From positions 3,658,001-3,722,000 of the forward strand of contig CP050901.1 of assembly GCA_050916095.1 (NCBI GenBank): 64,000 bases of DNA, in the 5' to 3' direction. This stretch comes from JANPCX01 sp050916095. Its GTDB lineage: Bacteria; Pseudomonadota; Gammaproteobacteria; Burkholderiales; Burkholderiaceae_C. Both the position numbers and the translations under genes were made by a program. Below are positions 54,902 through 62,749 of the stretch, piece by piece. How positions within the stretch are numbered: position 1 is the first letter of the stretch; each line of letters starts with the position of its first letter. The notes beneath the pieces were generated by a model. It made no database searches. It had not been told where the DNA came from and saw only the letters and a list, made by a program, of their open reading frames with translations.

Positions 54902-55669
54902 TCAAGCAGCCAGCGGGGCACGCATCGAACGCGTCAAGCCCAAGACCGGCTTGAGCAGCGATGCGCAGCAAGATTCGTCTTGCTGCAAATCCACCAACTG
55001 CCCCGACTCCAGTGACAACATGCGGTCAGCCACCTGATAAGAAAACTGCGAGTCGTGGCTGACAATGACTGTGGCGACGTTTCGCTCTTTGAGCCGTTGA
55101 ATCAGCTCCGCAATCTGCGCGGTTCGTGCTGGGTCCAGTGCCGAAGTCGGCTCATCCAGCAACATCACGGATGGCTCCATCGCCAAACACCGCGCCAAAG
55201 CCACACGCTGTTTCTCACCACCCGAAAGCTGCTGCGGATGGTGGCGGCCTTTGTCGGCCAAACCCAGGTCATCCAGTAGCGCTTGCGCGCGTTGCTCCGC
55301 CTTTGCTTTGGAAAAACCCAGCACCCGCCGCGGCGCAAGGGCAATGTTGTCGATAGCGCTGAGGTGCTCGAATAGATTGAATTGCTGGAACAACATCCCC
55401 ACCTTGCCCTTGAGGTCGCGGGAACCCCGTTTTCCGGGCCAGACGGCTTGATCGCCCACGGTGATGCTGCCTCGATCGATCGGCTCCAAGCCGTTGATGG
55501 CCCGCAGCAAGGTTGTTTTTCCCGCCCCACTAGGGCCACAGAGAACCAAGATCTCACCGGCTTGCACTTGCAGGTCCACGCCCGCAAGCACATCACGCCC
55601 CGCTCGTCTTTTAAAAACACATTTGCAATCAATCACGGGGCCTCCCTGTGGTTTGATGAACGATCTCAA
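54902..55669 (-). CDS. Polar amino-acid type ABC transporter ATP-binding protein
   Basis: 255 residues, GlnQ/GltL family: Walker A LVLCGPSGAGKTTLLRAING, Q-loop VGMLFQQFNLFEHLSAIDN, signature LSGGEKQRVALARCLAMEP, Walker B VMLLDEPTSALDP and H-loop VIVSHDSQFSYQ. The C-terminus has an unusual DESCCASLLKP stretch. The ATG at 55669 is used; a GTG 33 bp further in (VIDCKCVFKRR) is an alternative. Works with the two permeases and the binding protein around it. Confidence 0.9.
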   Translation of the reverse strand: MRSFIKPQGGPVIDCKCVFKRRAGRDVLAGVDLQVQAGEILVLCGPSGAGKTTLLRAINGLEPIDRGSITVGDQAVWPGKRGSRDLKGKVGMLFQQFNLFEHLSAIDNIALAPRRVLGFSKAKAEQRAQALLDDLGLADKGRHHPQQLSGGEKQRVALARCLAMEPSVMLLDEPTSALDPARTAQIAELIQRLKERNVATVIVSHDSQFSYQVADRMLSLESGQLVDLQQDESCCASLLKPVLGLTRSMRAPLAA

Positions 55670-55689
55670 GCTACTGGATCAATATCAAT

Positions 55690-56553
55690 TCAATCAGGCC
55701 AAACCATGGACATGTCGCCAAAGACGTCAGACGGAAGTCGGGGACGCGCGTTGTGCGACAACGGGTACTTGCCTTTGGGGCCGAACCAGTTTTGGTACAG
55801 GCGTTCATACGTGCCGTCTTTGATCACCGCTTGCAGGGCCACGGCAACTGCATAGCGCCACTTGCTGTCGTTCTGCGGCACCCCAATCGAATACAGCCCT
55901 GGGCTATAGCCGGCGCCGACCGCTTCAAAGTTGGCTGCTTCGCTCCCCGCCACGGCGGCGATGATGGGGCTGTCTTGCGTGAAGACATCAATCTTTCCTT
56001 GCTTCAAAGCCAGGAACACCTCTGCATTTTTCTGGAATGACAGCATCTGGGGCTCCAACTTGCTGTGTTTGGCAATTTCCAGCGGTGCCGCCGTGAAGGC
56101 GTTGGACCCTTGATTCACGCCAATACGTTTACCACCCAAGTCAGCCAAAGATTTGTAGCGACCCTTCTTGGCATAAAACACTTTGGCGGTGAAGAGATAG
56201 GGCGGGTCCACAAAGTCAATCTGCTCTTCACGACTGAGAGTGCGGCTGATGTTGGACAAGGCCATGTCGATTTGCCCGTTCGCCAAGAACGCGATGCGGG
56301 TTTTGTTGTTCACAGCCACGCGCTCCACACGAACGCCCAGGCGTTTGGCCACTTCGTCGCCCAACTCCACATCAAAACCGGTCCACTTGCCAGCGTCGTC
56401 GAGATAGTTCATCGGCGGTGTGTCGTTGCCGGTGCCGATGCGAACGACACCGGCTTGCTTGACCTTGTCAACAATCGATTGCGCGCTGGCCGTGGCAGCG
56501 ACAGCAGCGCTGACACAAAAGACGGCGGCGAGAGAAAGAGAACGAATCAACAT
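55690..56553 (-). CDS. Family 3 ABC solute-binding protein
   Basis: 287 residues with signal peptide (LSLAAVFCVSAAVAATASA). Family 3 fold: VVRIGTGNDTPPMNYLDD, WTGFDVELGDEVAKRLG, NGQIDMALSNISRTLSREEQIDFVDPPY, and DSPIIAAVAGSEA. It should capture a polar amino-acid-like ligand for the importer encoded just downstream (ATPase and two permeases). First gene of that four-gene import module; 11 bp after the SDR gene. Confidence 0.9.
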   Translation of the reverse strand: MLIRSLSLAAVFCVSAAVAATASAQSIVDKVKQAGVVRIGTGNDTPPMNYLDDAGKWTGFDVELGDEVAKRLGVRVERVAVNNKTRIAFLANGQIDMALSNISRTLSREEQIDFVDPPYLFTAKVFYAKKGRYKSLADLGGKRIGVNQGSNAFTAAPLEIAKHSKLEPQMLSFQKNAEVFLALKQGKIDVFTQDSPIIAAVAGSEAANFEAVGAGYSPGLYSIGVPQNDSKWRYAVAVALQAVIKDGTYERLYQNWFGPKGKYPLSHNARPRLPSDVFGDMSMVWPD

Positions 56554-56564
56554 GGGAAAACTCC

Positions 56565-57794
56565 TTATTCGGCTTGGGCAAAATGCCGCTTTTCATCAGC
56601 GACAAGGTTGGCAGTGGAACGAGTGACCTCAACCACTTGGGGTTGCGCGCACAAAGAAGTGGCGTGGTTGAGCAGGTACTTTTTCATCAGGTCAGATGAA
56701 GCGACAAAACGGTCTTGGCACACACGAACGGTTTGCGTGGTGGCATCAACAAAATCCAGCCCCTTGCCACGCAACAGATCAAGCCAGGTCGTTTCAAACT
56801 GCCAGTGGTGGGCGGCAATTTGCAGGTTCACTTGTGCAAACGTCAAGTAAGCGCGCTGGCGGGTGGGAATGTCCTTGAACGGCACATCGTCAAACTCGGC
56901 GTAGTAATAGATGGTTTGCGGGCGCGTGATTTCAAACCACATTTCCCACAGATCGCGCATGCTGGGCGAGGTGGTGGGCTGAGACACAAGGTTCATGAAA
57001 GCACCATCGGGCAACCATTGGTGCGCCAGCGCAAACGCATTGGAGAACGCGTCTTGGTGCAGAACATTGAGCGGTTGCTCGGGTGCCACGGTATGAAAAG
57101 CGCTGTGGTAGCGGTCGCAAGCCAGACGCTCCAAACCCATCCATTGCTGATAAAGGCCATAGCGTTTTCCGCTGTAGCGACCGGTGTCGCTGGTACCAAT
57201 CAAGATGGAAGGCCGCAACACCAAAAATGGCAAACCGCTGTGGGCCACCAAACGTTCGGCCTCTCGTTTGGTGCGGGTGTACTGCGTGGGATCGGCGGCC
57301 GGTTCGGGCAGGAGTGCCTCCGCAGTAATGTGGGACTGGTAACCCGAGCTGTAGGCCGTAGAAACGTAGACAAACCGTTTCAGCAAAGGCAAATGCCGAG
57401 CCATGGCGATCAAGTTTTCGGTGTAACCGACATTGATTGCTTGCAACTTGGGAAGATCGTAGTAGTCCAGACAACCGGCGCAGTGGATGATTTCATCAAC
57501 ACCCAACAACCCTGGCGCGAGATCAACCACATCCGCAAGGTCTACCGGCAATAACTGTTGCTGCACTCGTTGATCCAACTGCGCCGACCATGCACTGCGC
57601 GTGTGCGAAACCCACTCTTCTTCGATTGCAGCCAAAAGCGCTGCGCGATCATGGGCACCGCGTGTCAAGCAAATGATGTCCGCCTGGGTGTCACGCAAAA
57701 GAGATGCCACGATGAGCGCGCCCAGATAACCATTGGCACCTGTGACCAGAATCTGAGAGGCTGCGAAGGGGCTGGAGCGCAGTGCCTTGTCCAT
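56565..57794 (-). CDS. NAD(P)-dependent thioester-reductase-like SDR protein
   Basis: 409 residues. Extended SDR with N-terminal cofactor motif ILVTGANGYLGALIVASLL (GxxGxxG at residues 19-25), YVSTAYSSGYQSHI and the catalytic Tyr-Lys pair in QYTRTKREAERLVAHSGLPF, followed by LRPSILIG. The spacing, LTRG after the second beta strand and IIHCAGCLDYYDLPKLQAINVG resemble the thioester reductase (male-sterility, NAD_binding_4) group that converts acyl thioesters to aldehydes or alcohols; a plain epimerase is less likely. The C-terminal 150 residues form a helical domain of unknown type. Two bp from the ArsD-like gene. Confidence 0.78.
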   Translation of the reverse strand: MDKALRSSPFAASQILVTGANGYLGALIVASLLRDTQADIICLTRGAHDRAALLAAIEEEWVSHTRSAWSAQLDQRVQQQLLPVDLADVVDLAPGLLGVDEIIHCAGCLDYYDLPKLQAINVGYTENLIAMARHLPLLKRFVYVSTAYSSGYQSHITAEALLPEPAADPTQYTRTKREAERLVAHSGLPFLVLRPSILIGTSDTGRYSGKRYGLYQQWMGLERLACDRYHSAFHTVAPEQPLNVLHQDAFSNAFALAHQWLPDGAFMNLVSQPTTSPSMRDLWEMWFEITRPQTIYYYAEFDDVPFKDIPTRQRAYLTFAQVNLQIAAHHWQFETTWLDLLRGKGLDFVDATTQTVRVCQDRFVASSDLMKKYLLNHATSLCAQPQVVEVTRSTANLVADEKRHFAQAE

Positions 57795-57796
57795 GG

Positions 57797-58240
57797 TCAG
57801 GCGTCCAATGCCAGAAGGGGTTGCTTGCGCAACGTGTCCTGAATCATCTCGATACTGGGTACGCCCCCGTAAAAGGCGACCCGCCCATTGACAATCAGCA
57901 ATGGAAAAATCGACAGTCCATTGGACTGAAACAGGCTCACAACATTTTGGATCAGCTGCTTCTGCCTTGTATCCGCCTGCGCTTCGAGGGTACGCAAGTT
58001 TTGTTGTGCCGATGTGATCGTGTCGACAATCACCGCCCGACTGTCCTTGACTCGATCCATAGCCTCACGCAAGTTGTTCTGCAACGCCTGGTCTTTGCTG
58101 CTCGCTGTCGAATCGCAACAGGCGGCTGACAAGATGCCAATGTTGTTTTGGTCCAGCAATGCTTTCACTTTGCTGATATCGGTTGTACCGGTTGCACAGC
58201 AAGGCATGAGCCAGCTGAGCAGTGCGCTTGGTTTGAACAT
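57797..58240 (-). CDS. Thioredoxin-fold ArsD-like protein
   Basis: 147 residues. The C-terminal part GLSIFPLLIVNGRVAFYGGVPSIEMI has the cis-Pro strand of ArsD/thioredoxin-like proteins (FPLLIVNGR), and vicinal cysteines occur early (PCCATG, Cys14-15, and SAACCDSTAS, Cys40-41), as ArsD uses vicinal Cys pairs to bind As(III). The spacing differs from bona fide ArsD and there is no ArsA ATPase in the window. It may be a metallochaperone or a redox protein. Between the permease and SDR genes with gaps of 15 and 2 bp. Confidence 0.65.
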   Translation of the reverse strand: MFKPSALLSWLMPCCATGTTDISKVKALLDQNNIGILSAACCDSTASSKDQALQNNLREAMDRVKDSRAVIVDTITSAQQNLRTLEAQADTRQKQLIQNVVSLFQSNGLSIFPLLIVNGRVAFYGGVPSIEMIQDTLRKQPLLALDA

Positions 58241-58255
58241 GAGACTGTCTCCTTG

Positions 58256-59179
58256 TTAAAAGAATTGGGTGGCCCACTGCAGGGTGACACCGATGAGAGT
58301 GGCCGAGACCACAATGACCAACATATGTGACAAGATCAGCGGTGCCCGGAACAGCTTGGCGAGCAGAATCATTTCGGGAATGCTGGTGCCTGCAGCAGAC
58401 ACCAAGAATGCCGTCACAGGCCCGATGTCTACGCCCTTGGCCAACAGCGCCACAGCGATGGGAATGACCATGGTCGAGTTCACATAGAACGGGACACCCG
58501 CCAAGGCCATCGCCACGATCAACAAAGTGCCAGGCAACTGCTGCTGCAGTTGCTCGATCAGGTTCTGTGGAACGTAACCGTAGATCAGCGAACCGAAAAC
58601 GACGCCAATGGCCAAATAGGGGCCCGCAGAACGAAGCTCGCTCCAGGCTGCAAAAGCAGCAAAACGCAGCCGCACGGACCATGGCACACGAACAACCGAC
58701 TCATCACCACCGACGCGAATAGCGCCGGCAATGTCGAGACCGCTGGCCGCTGGTCGAACATAACGCCCCATACCCAAGCGATCCACCAAAATTCCAAAGC
58801 CAATCGACAGAGCAGCGGCAACCAACAAAAACACTGCGGCAATCGCCACCGACTTTTCCTTCAGCAGCACCAGCAACACCCCTTCATTGATCACGGGTGA
58901 CGAGATCAAGAAGGTGAAACACACGCCAAAGCGCACGCGGGCTCTCAACATCCCGGACAACACCGGAACCGTGGAGCAAGAACAAAACGGGGTGACGGCT
59001 CCAGCTGTCGCGGCCAGAACCGCTCCGCTTTCTAGAGATGTTTTGCCCAGTGCATCGTTGAGTTTTTTTCCAAAGACCTGCTGAAGAACCGCGACTGCGA
59101 AAGCGACCACAAAAAACAGCACTGCTAAGAGCGCGCCTTCGTAGACGATGAATTCGATGGTCGATCGCAAGCTGTTCAT
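58256..59179 (-). CDS. ArsP/DUF318-family permease
   Basis: 307 residues with about eight membrane helices. The family hallmark PFCSCSTVPVLSGML is at residues 64-78, with SSPVINEGVLLVLL and, in the second half, ALAGVPFYVNSTMVIPI and AGTSIPEMILLAKL, matching the predicted-permease (ArsP, SO_0444-like) group. ArsP members export trivalent organoarsenicals such as methylarsenite; others handle unknown compounds. No arsenate reductase or ArsB/Acr3 gene is present. Starts 37 bp after the diiron gene. Confidence 0.82.
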   Translation of the reverse strand: MNSLRSTIEFIVYEGALLAVLFFVVAFAVAVLQQVFGKKLNDALGKTSLESGAVLAATAGAVTPFCSCSTVPVLSGMLRARVRFGVCFTFLISSPVINEGVLLVLLKEKSVAIAAVFLLVAAALSIGFGILVDRLGMGRYVRPAASGLDIAGAIRVGGDESVVRVPWSVRLRFAAFAAWSELRSAGPYLAIGVVFGSLIYGYVPQNLIEQLQQQLPGTLLIVAMALAGVPFYVNSTMVIPIAVALLAKGVDIGPVTAFLVSAAGTSIPEMILLAKLFRAPLILSHMLVIVVSATLIGVTLQWATQFF

Positions 59180-59216
59180 AGAGCGTAGGCTTTGTTAGGG
59201 GACAAACACACAGAAC

Positions 59217-60092
59217 TCAGCAACAAGCGCCCGTTTGGGTACTACAAGCCGCCGGAGCGTCGCTGCGCAGCCGCAGATCCGCCTTGGGCTGCACGCCGTA
59301 ACTGGCCATGCCGGCGATCAATGGCATGGTGACCTTGTGATCGAACCCGACCATTTCCAGCGTCTCCATGTAAGCGTCCAATGCATCCACGCGGAGCATC
59401 TCAATGTCGGTCGCAATGCTGTCCAGACCAATGCCGCCGCAATCTACGGACAGCTCTGCACACAATGCGTGGCAGCTGGTGCTGATCATGCTGAATAGTT
59501 CAGGCATCACACGGTGGTGAGCCCAAATCAATGCGTCATGCACCGTATCCGGATCGGCCTCCAGCATCGCTTTGAGTCGACGCGCCCCAATGCCCAGGTG
59601 CTCCAACTCATCCGCAAGGATCAAACCTGCGACTTGAGCGGTGTCGGGATCGGTGTCTCGGCCCAGAGTCTTGTACAGCACGATGGCCATTGTTTCGGTC
59701 ATCAAGTCCTGAATGATCAAGCAGGCAGCCAAATCTTTCTTTTTGACTGCAGCGGAGAAATGCCCACGAATGGCACGCCATTGAGGCTCAACAATTTCGG
59801 TCTTGACGGGGTAGTCCAGACGCTTGCCCAAACTGGCCAGCATCTTGATGTGCTTGGACTCTTCATTGGCTTGCTTCACCGTTTCGATCTTTTCGTCCGT
59901 GCTGCCCATGAGTGGCACCATTTCGGAGTAGTTCTCAACGGCCATGATTTCGCCCGAAATCGTGTTGGACACGATGTAAGCCATCAAGTCAAAGTAGCGC
60001 TGGTCTTTGCCGTTTTTGGCGGCGCGTGTTTCGGCAGAGGGAGGTATTGCGACCCGCTGCGAAGGCTTTGTTTCGGTTGCCAAAGTGTCCAT
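59217..60092 (-). CDS. Ferritin-like diiron protein resembling aldehyde-deformylating oxygenase
   Basis: 291 residues, first gene of the cluster. Four-helix diiron pattern: GEIMAVENY (Glu48), EESKHIKM (Glu78, His81), LIIQDLMTETMAIVLY (Glu133) and ADELEHLGIG (Glu162, His165). This equals the two-Glu plus two ExxH arrangement and spacing of cyanobacterial aldehyde-deformylating oxygenase, and the regions CLIIQ...E and LEMVGFDHKV...ASYGV also align. All six expected iron ligands are present. In ADO the reaction is fatty aldehyde to alkane plus formate; the substrate here is unknown. Cys-rich C-terminal tail ACSTQTGACC. ATG at 60092 follows GGAGAA. Confidence 0.75.
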   Translation of the reverse strand: MDTLATETKPSQRVAIPPSAETRAAKNGKDQRYFDLMAYIVSNTISGEIMAVENYSEMVPLMGSTDEKIETVKQANEESKHIKMLASLGKRLDYPVKTEIVEPQWRAIRGHFSAAVKKKDLAACLIIQDLMTETMAIVLYKTLGRDTDPDTAQVAGLILADELEHLGIGARRLKAMLEADPDTVHDALIWAHHRVMPELFSMISTSCHALCAELSVDCGGIGLDSIATDIEMLRVDALDAYMETLEMVGFDHKVTMPLIAGMASYGVQPKADLRLRSDAPAACSTQTGACC

Positions 60093-60119
60093 AAGTTCTC
60101 CAATTGAGATTTGCGAATT

Positions 60120-60200
60120 CCAAAATGAGTGCATGTATGTGCACGCATGCATATATTAACCATGAGTTTCTCGCATGAACATCCCTAACTTGAGCCAATT
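60120..60200 (-). promoter_or_regulatory. Possible promoter/operator of the diiron-permease-ABC cluster
   Basis: Immediately upstream of the first gene lies the palindrome-like TGCATGTATGTGCACGCATGCA (written in two parts: TGCATGTATG, TGCACGCATGCA) at 60130-60151, next to an AT-rich TTAATATAT element on the minus strand (60151-60159) that could be a -10 box. A fitting -35 was not found. An ArsR-type repressor would be expected to bind here; this is inference only. Confidence 0.3.
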
Positions 60201-60465
60201 ACATGCTTTAACACTTGTTCTTCTTATTGCGGCCCAACGCGAGAAATGGATTTGAGCGAGCCAGGCATGGCACGCATCGAGCTTTGCCGCTGCGTTGTCG
60301 CAAGGAAAAGACTGATGTTGGGCGTGACACCGGTGCGCGCAGTGCAACCGAAAAGACTATTGCGGGTCGTGCGCATTACCGAACCGTTGATATGAAATCG
60401 CTTCTTCGCCCGACATGCGTCTCACGCCAAACCGAGCGACACCAGAAGGTATCGCTGGCTTGTGC

Positions 60466-60600
60466 CTAGCCCGCACGAGTGTTCACCTGATAGCTTCGAG
60501 CGCCAAGTCCAGTTGGTGCAGATCGCTAAGCGCCAATGTGACGCAGTGGATTGGTGGCCGGATGCGGCATCAACGCACCGCCAATGCACCGCCGCGGGCG
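60466..60600. repeat. Degenerate remnant of the type II hairpin repeat; gap otherwise empty
   Basis: CTAGCCCGCACGAGTGTTCACC (60466) and TTCGAGCGCCAAGTCCAGTT resemble the left half of copy C (CTAGCCCGCATGTTTCACC...TTCGAGCACCAAATCCAGTT). The internal hairpins are gone. The surrounding gap 60093-60761 (669 bp) has only short overlapping frames and shows no supported gene. Confidence 0.55.
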
Positions 60601-60761
60601 CGTGCCGCCGCTGGTAAAAATACAGTCCAGCCAGGCGAACGAATCCATTGGTTTGGTTCGTCTACGGTTTGATGAAATGCCTCACCAGACAGAAAGACAG
60701 ATCAATGACACGCGGAATGAAGCGGTGATGTGCGAAAGCGTCGCTTGGGTGCGTACATGAA

Positions 60762-61205
60762 TCAAATGTCGCGAATCAACTGCCGGAATTCGTCAACATC
60801 TTCAAAGCTCCGGTACACAGACGCGAAGCGCACATAGGCCACTTTGTCGATGCGTTTGAGCTCACGCATCACGAGTTCGCCAACTTTGGCAGACGCAATT
60901 TCTTTGGCACCGCTGCTCAGTAACTTCTCTTGAATGCGCTCCATAGCGGCGTCGATTTGTTCCACGCTCACTGGGCGTTTGCGCAGTGCAAGGGTCATCG
61001 AAGCGCGTACCTTGGACAGCTCAAAGTCGGCGCGCGTGCCGTCTTTTTTGACCACAAACGGCAAAGCGATTTCAGCGCGTTCGTAGGTGGTGAAACGTTT
61101 TTCGCAGGACACGCAGCGGCGACGGCGGCGAATCACGTCGCCTTCGTCAGACTCGCGCGTCTCAGCGACTTGGGTTTCATCGGATCCACAGAATGGGCAA
61201 CGCAT
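60762..61205 (-). CDS. nrdR: Transcriptional repressor NrdR
   Basis: 147-residue nucleotide-responsive repressor of ribonucleotide reductase genes. Zinc ribbon MRCPFCGSDETQVAETRESDEGD...RRRCVSCEKRFTTYER with Cys3, Cys6, Cys31 and Cys34, then the ATP-cone domain (VVKKDGTRADFELSKVRASM). Complete and of normal length. It follows glyA, separated by a terminator, a common order in betaproteobacteria. Confidence 0.97.
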   Translation of the reverse strand: MRCPFCGSDETQVAETRESDEGDVIRRRRRCVSCEKRFTTYERAEIALPFVVKKDGTRADFELSKVRASMTLALRKRPVSVEQIDAAMERIQEKLLSSGAKEIASAKVGELVMRELKRIDKVAYVRFASVYRSFEDVDEFRQLIRDI

Positions 61206-61232
61206 AGATCGTCGTGTGGTGGGTTGTTGAAG

Positions 61233-61258
61233 AAAAAACCCACCATTCGGTGGGTTTG
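61233..61258 (-). terminator. Rho-independent terminator between glyA and nrdR
   Basis: On the minus strand AAACCCACCGAATGGTGGGT is followed by TTTTTTC: an 8-bp stem, ATTC-type loop and T-run. It should limit read-through from glyA into nrdR. Confidence 0.85.
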
Positions 61259-61275
61259 AATCAACTTAGCTCAAC

Positions 61276-62526
61276 TCAGCGATACACAGGAAAGTCACGC
61301 GTCAGCGCCGCGACTTTCTCACGCACAGCGGCGATGTTCGCCTCGTCGTGCGGGTTGTCCAGCACGTCGGCGATCAAGTGCGCTGTGATGCGCGCTTGTT
61401 CTTCTTTGAAGCCCCGTGTGGTCATGGCGGGGGTTCCCAAACGAATGCCACTCGTGACCATTGGTTTTTGTGGGTCGTTGGGAATGCCGTTTTTGTTGCA
61501 GGTCATGTGGGCGTTGCCCAAAATCGCCTCGGCTTCTTTGCCGGTGAGGTTTTTGGGACGCAAGTCCACCAACATCACATGGCTTTCAGTGCGACCACTG
61601 ACGATGCGCAAGCCGCGCTCGGTCAGTGTTTTGGCCAATACGTCGGCGTTTTTGACCACCTGCTGCTGATAAGCCTTGAACTCGGGCGTGAGCGCTTCTT
61701 TGAAGGCCACGGCCTTGCCCGCGATCACGTGCATCAAGGGGCCACCTTGAATGCCGGGGAAGATGGCGCTGTTGATTTTTTTGGCAATGGCCTCGTCGTT
61801 CATCAAAATGATGCCGCCGCGTGGGCCACGCAAACTCTTGTGGGTGGTGGAGGTGACTACATCCGCATGGGGCACCGGGTTGGGGTAGACGCCCGCAGCG
61901 ATCAAGCCCGCATAGTGGGCCATGTCCACCATGAAATAGGCACCAACGGCTTTAGCAACTTTGGCGAAACGCTCGAAGTCAATTCGCAGGCTGTAGGCCG
62001 ACGCGCCCGCGATGATGAGTTTGGGCTTTTGTTCGTGCGCCAAGCGCTCCATGGCGTCGTAGTCAATGGCCTCGTTCGCATCGAGCCCGTAACTCACCAC
62101 CTTGAACCATTTGCCGCTCATGTTCAGCGGCATGCCGTGGGTCAGGTGGCCGCCTTCGGCCAGGCTCATGCCCATGATGGTGTCGCCAGGCTGGAGCAAA
62201 CCAAAGAAAACGGCTTGGTTGGCCTGCGAGCCGGAGTTGGGCTGCACATTGGCGAACTGAGCACCGAAAAGCGCTTTGACGCGGTCGATGGCCAATTGCT
62301 CGGCCACGTCCACATACTCGCAACCGCCGTAATAACGTTTGCCGGGATAACCTTCAGCGTACTTGTTGGTGAGCTGGCTGCCTTGGGCCTGCATAACGGC
62401 AGGCGAGGTGTAGTTCTCGCTGGCGATCAGCTCAATGTGTTCTTCTTGACGCCGGTTTTCGTTTTGGACAACGGTCCACAACTCGGGGTCAATGTTGGCA
62501 AGGGTGGATTGGTTTTTGTCAAACAT
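61276..62526 (-). CDS. glyA: Serine hydroxymethyltransferase
   Basis: 416-residue PLP enzyme interconverting serine and glycine with tetrahydrofolate. EEHIELIASENYTSPAVM, NKYAEGYPGKRYYGGCEYVD, QPNSGSQANQAVFFGLLQPGD and the PLP-lysine motif VVTSTTHKSLRGPRGG are all intact. ATG 62526 (MFDKNQSTLANIDPELW) is chosen over longer in-frame starts because those read through the riboswitch. Controlled by the ZTP riboswitch upstream. Confidence 0.97.
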   Translation of the reverse strand: MFDKNQSTLANIDPELWTVVQNENRRQEEHIELIASENYTSPAVMQAQGSQLTNKYAEGYPGKRYYGGCEYVDVAEQLAIDRVKALFGAQFANVQPNSGSQANQAVFFGLLQPGDTIMGMSLAEGGHLTHGMPLNMSGKWFKVVSYGLDANEAIDYDAMERLAHEQKPKLIIAGASAYSLRIDFERFAKVAKAVGAYFMVDMAHYAGLIAAGVYPNPVPHADVVTSTTHKSLRGPRGGIILMNDEAIAKKINSAIFPGIQGGPLMHVIAGKAVAFKEALTPEFKAYQQQVVKNADVLAKTLTERGLRIVSGRTESHVMLVDLRPKNLTGKEAEAILGNAHMTCNKNGIPNDPQKPMVTSGIRLGTPAMTTRGFKEEQARITAHLIADVLDNPHDEANIAAVREKVAALTRDFPVYR

Positions 62527-62599
62527 GGCAAGGCAGTCCTGTGAAGACGTCGACCCGGCAGGTGCGCGGCATGGACATGCATCCATCACGCGGCCAGCA

Positions 62600-62738
62600 G
62601 GCTGCCCAGGCGAACGGCTGAAACGACGGGGCCCCAAATCAGACTGCCCTCGCCGACTGCACTCCCCGGTGGTTCACCACCTCAGGTTGGATCGAACCTG
62701 CTTTGCAGCTTCGAACACCCCATCGCCAGTCGTGCAGT
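62600..62738 (-). promoter_or_regulatory. ZTP (pfl) riboswitch upstream of glyA
   Basis: On the minus strand the region begins CGACTGGCGATGGGGTG and continues to ACCACCGGGGAGTGCAGTCG, and ends with the hallmark CCGTTCGCCTGGGCAGCC. This follows the pfl/ZTP consensus (ACUGGCG ... ACCACCGGGGAGC ... GCCGnnCGCCUGGGCA). ZTP riboswitches turn on one-carbon genes such as glyA and purH when ZTP signals folate shortage. A 74-bp spacer to the glyA ATG leaves room for an expression platform, with the GGCCGCGTGATGGATG stretch nearby. Confidence 0.88.
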
Positions 62739-62749
62739 AGGGCCGAAGT

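Noticed and set aside
47466..60092. Calling the right-hand operon an arsenic-resistance (ars) operon
   Set aside because: Only ArsP-, ArsD- and ArsR-like genes are present; no arsC, arsA, arsB or acr3, and most genes are unrelated to known ars systems.
60174..60254. Short peptide MNIPNLSQLHALTLVLLIAA resembling the start of a LysR regulator
   Set aside because: It stops after 26 codons and nothing LysR-like follows in any frame; chance similarity is as likely as a remnant.
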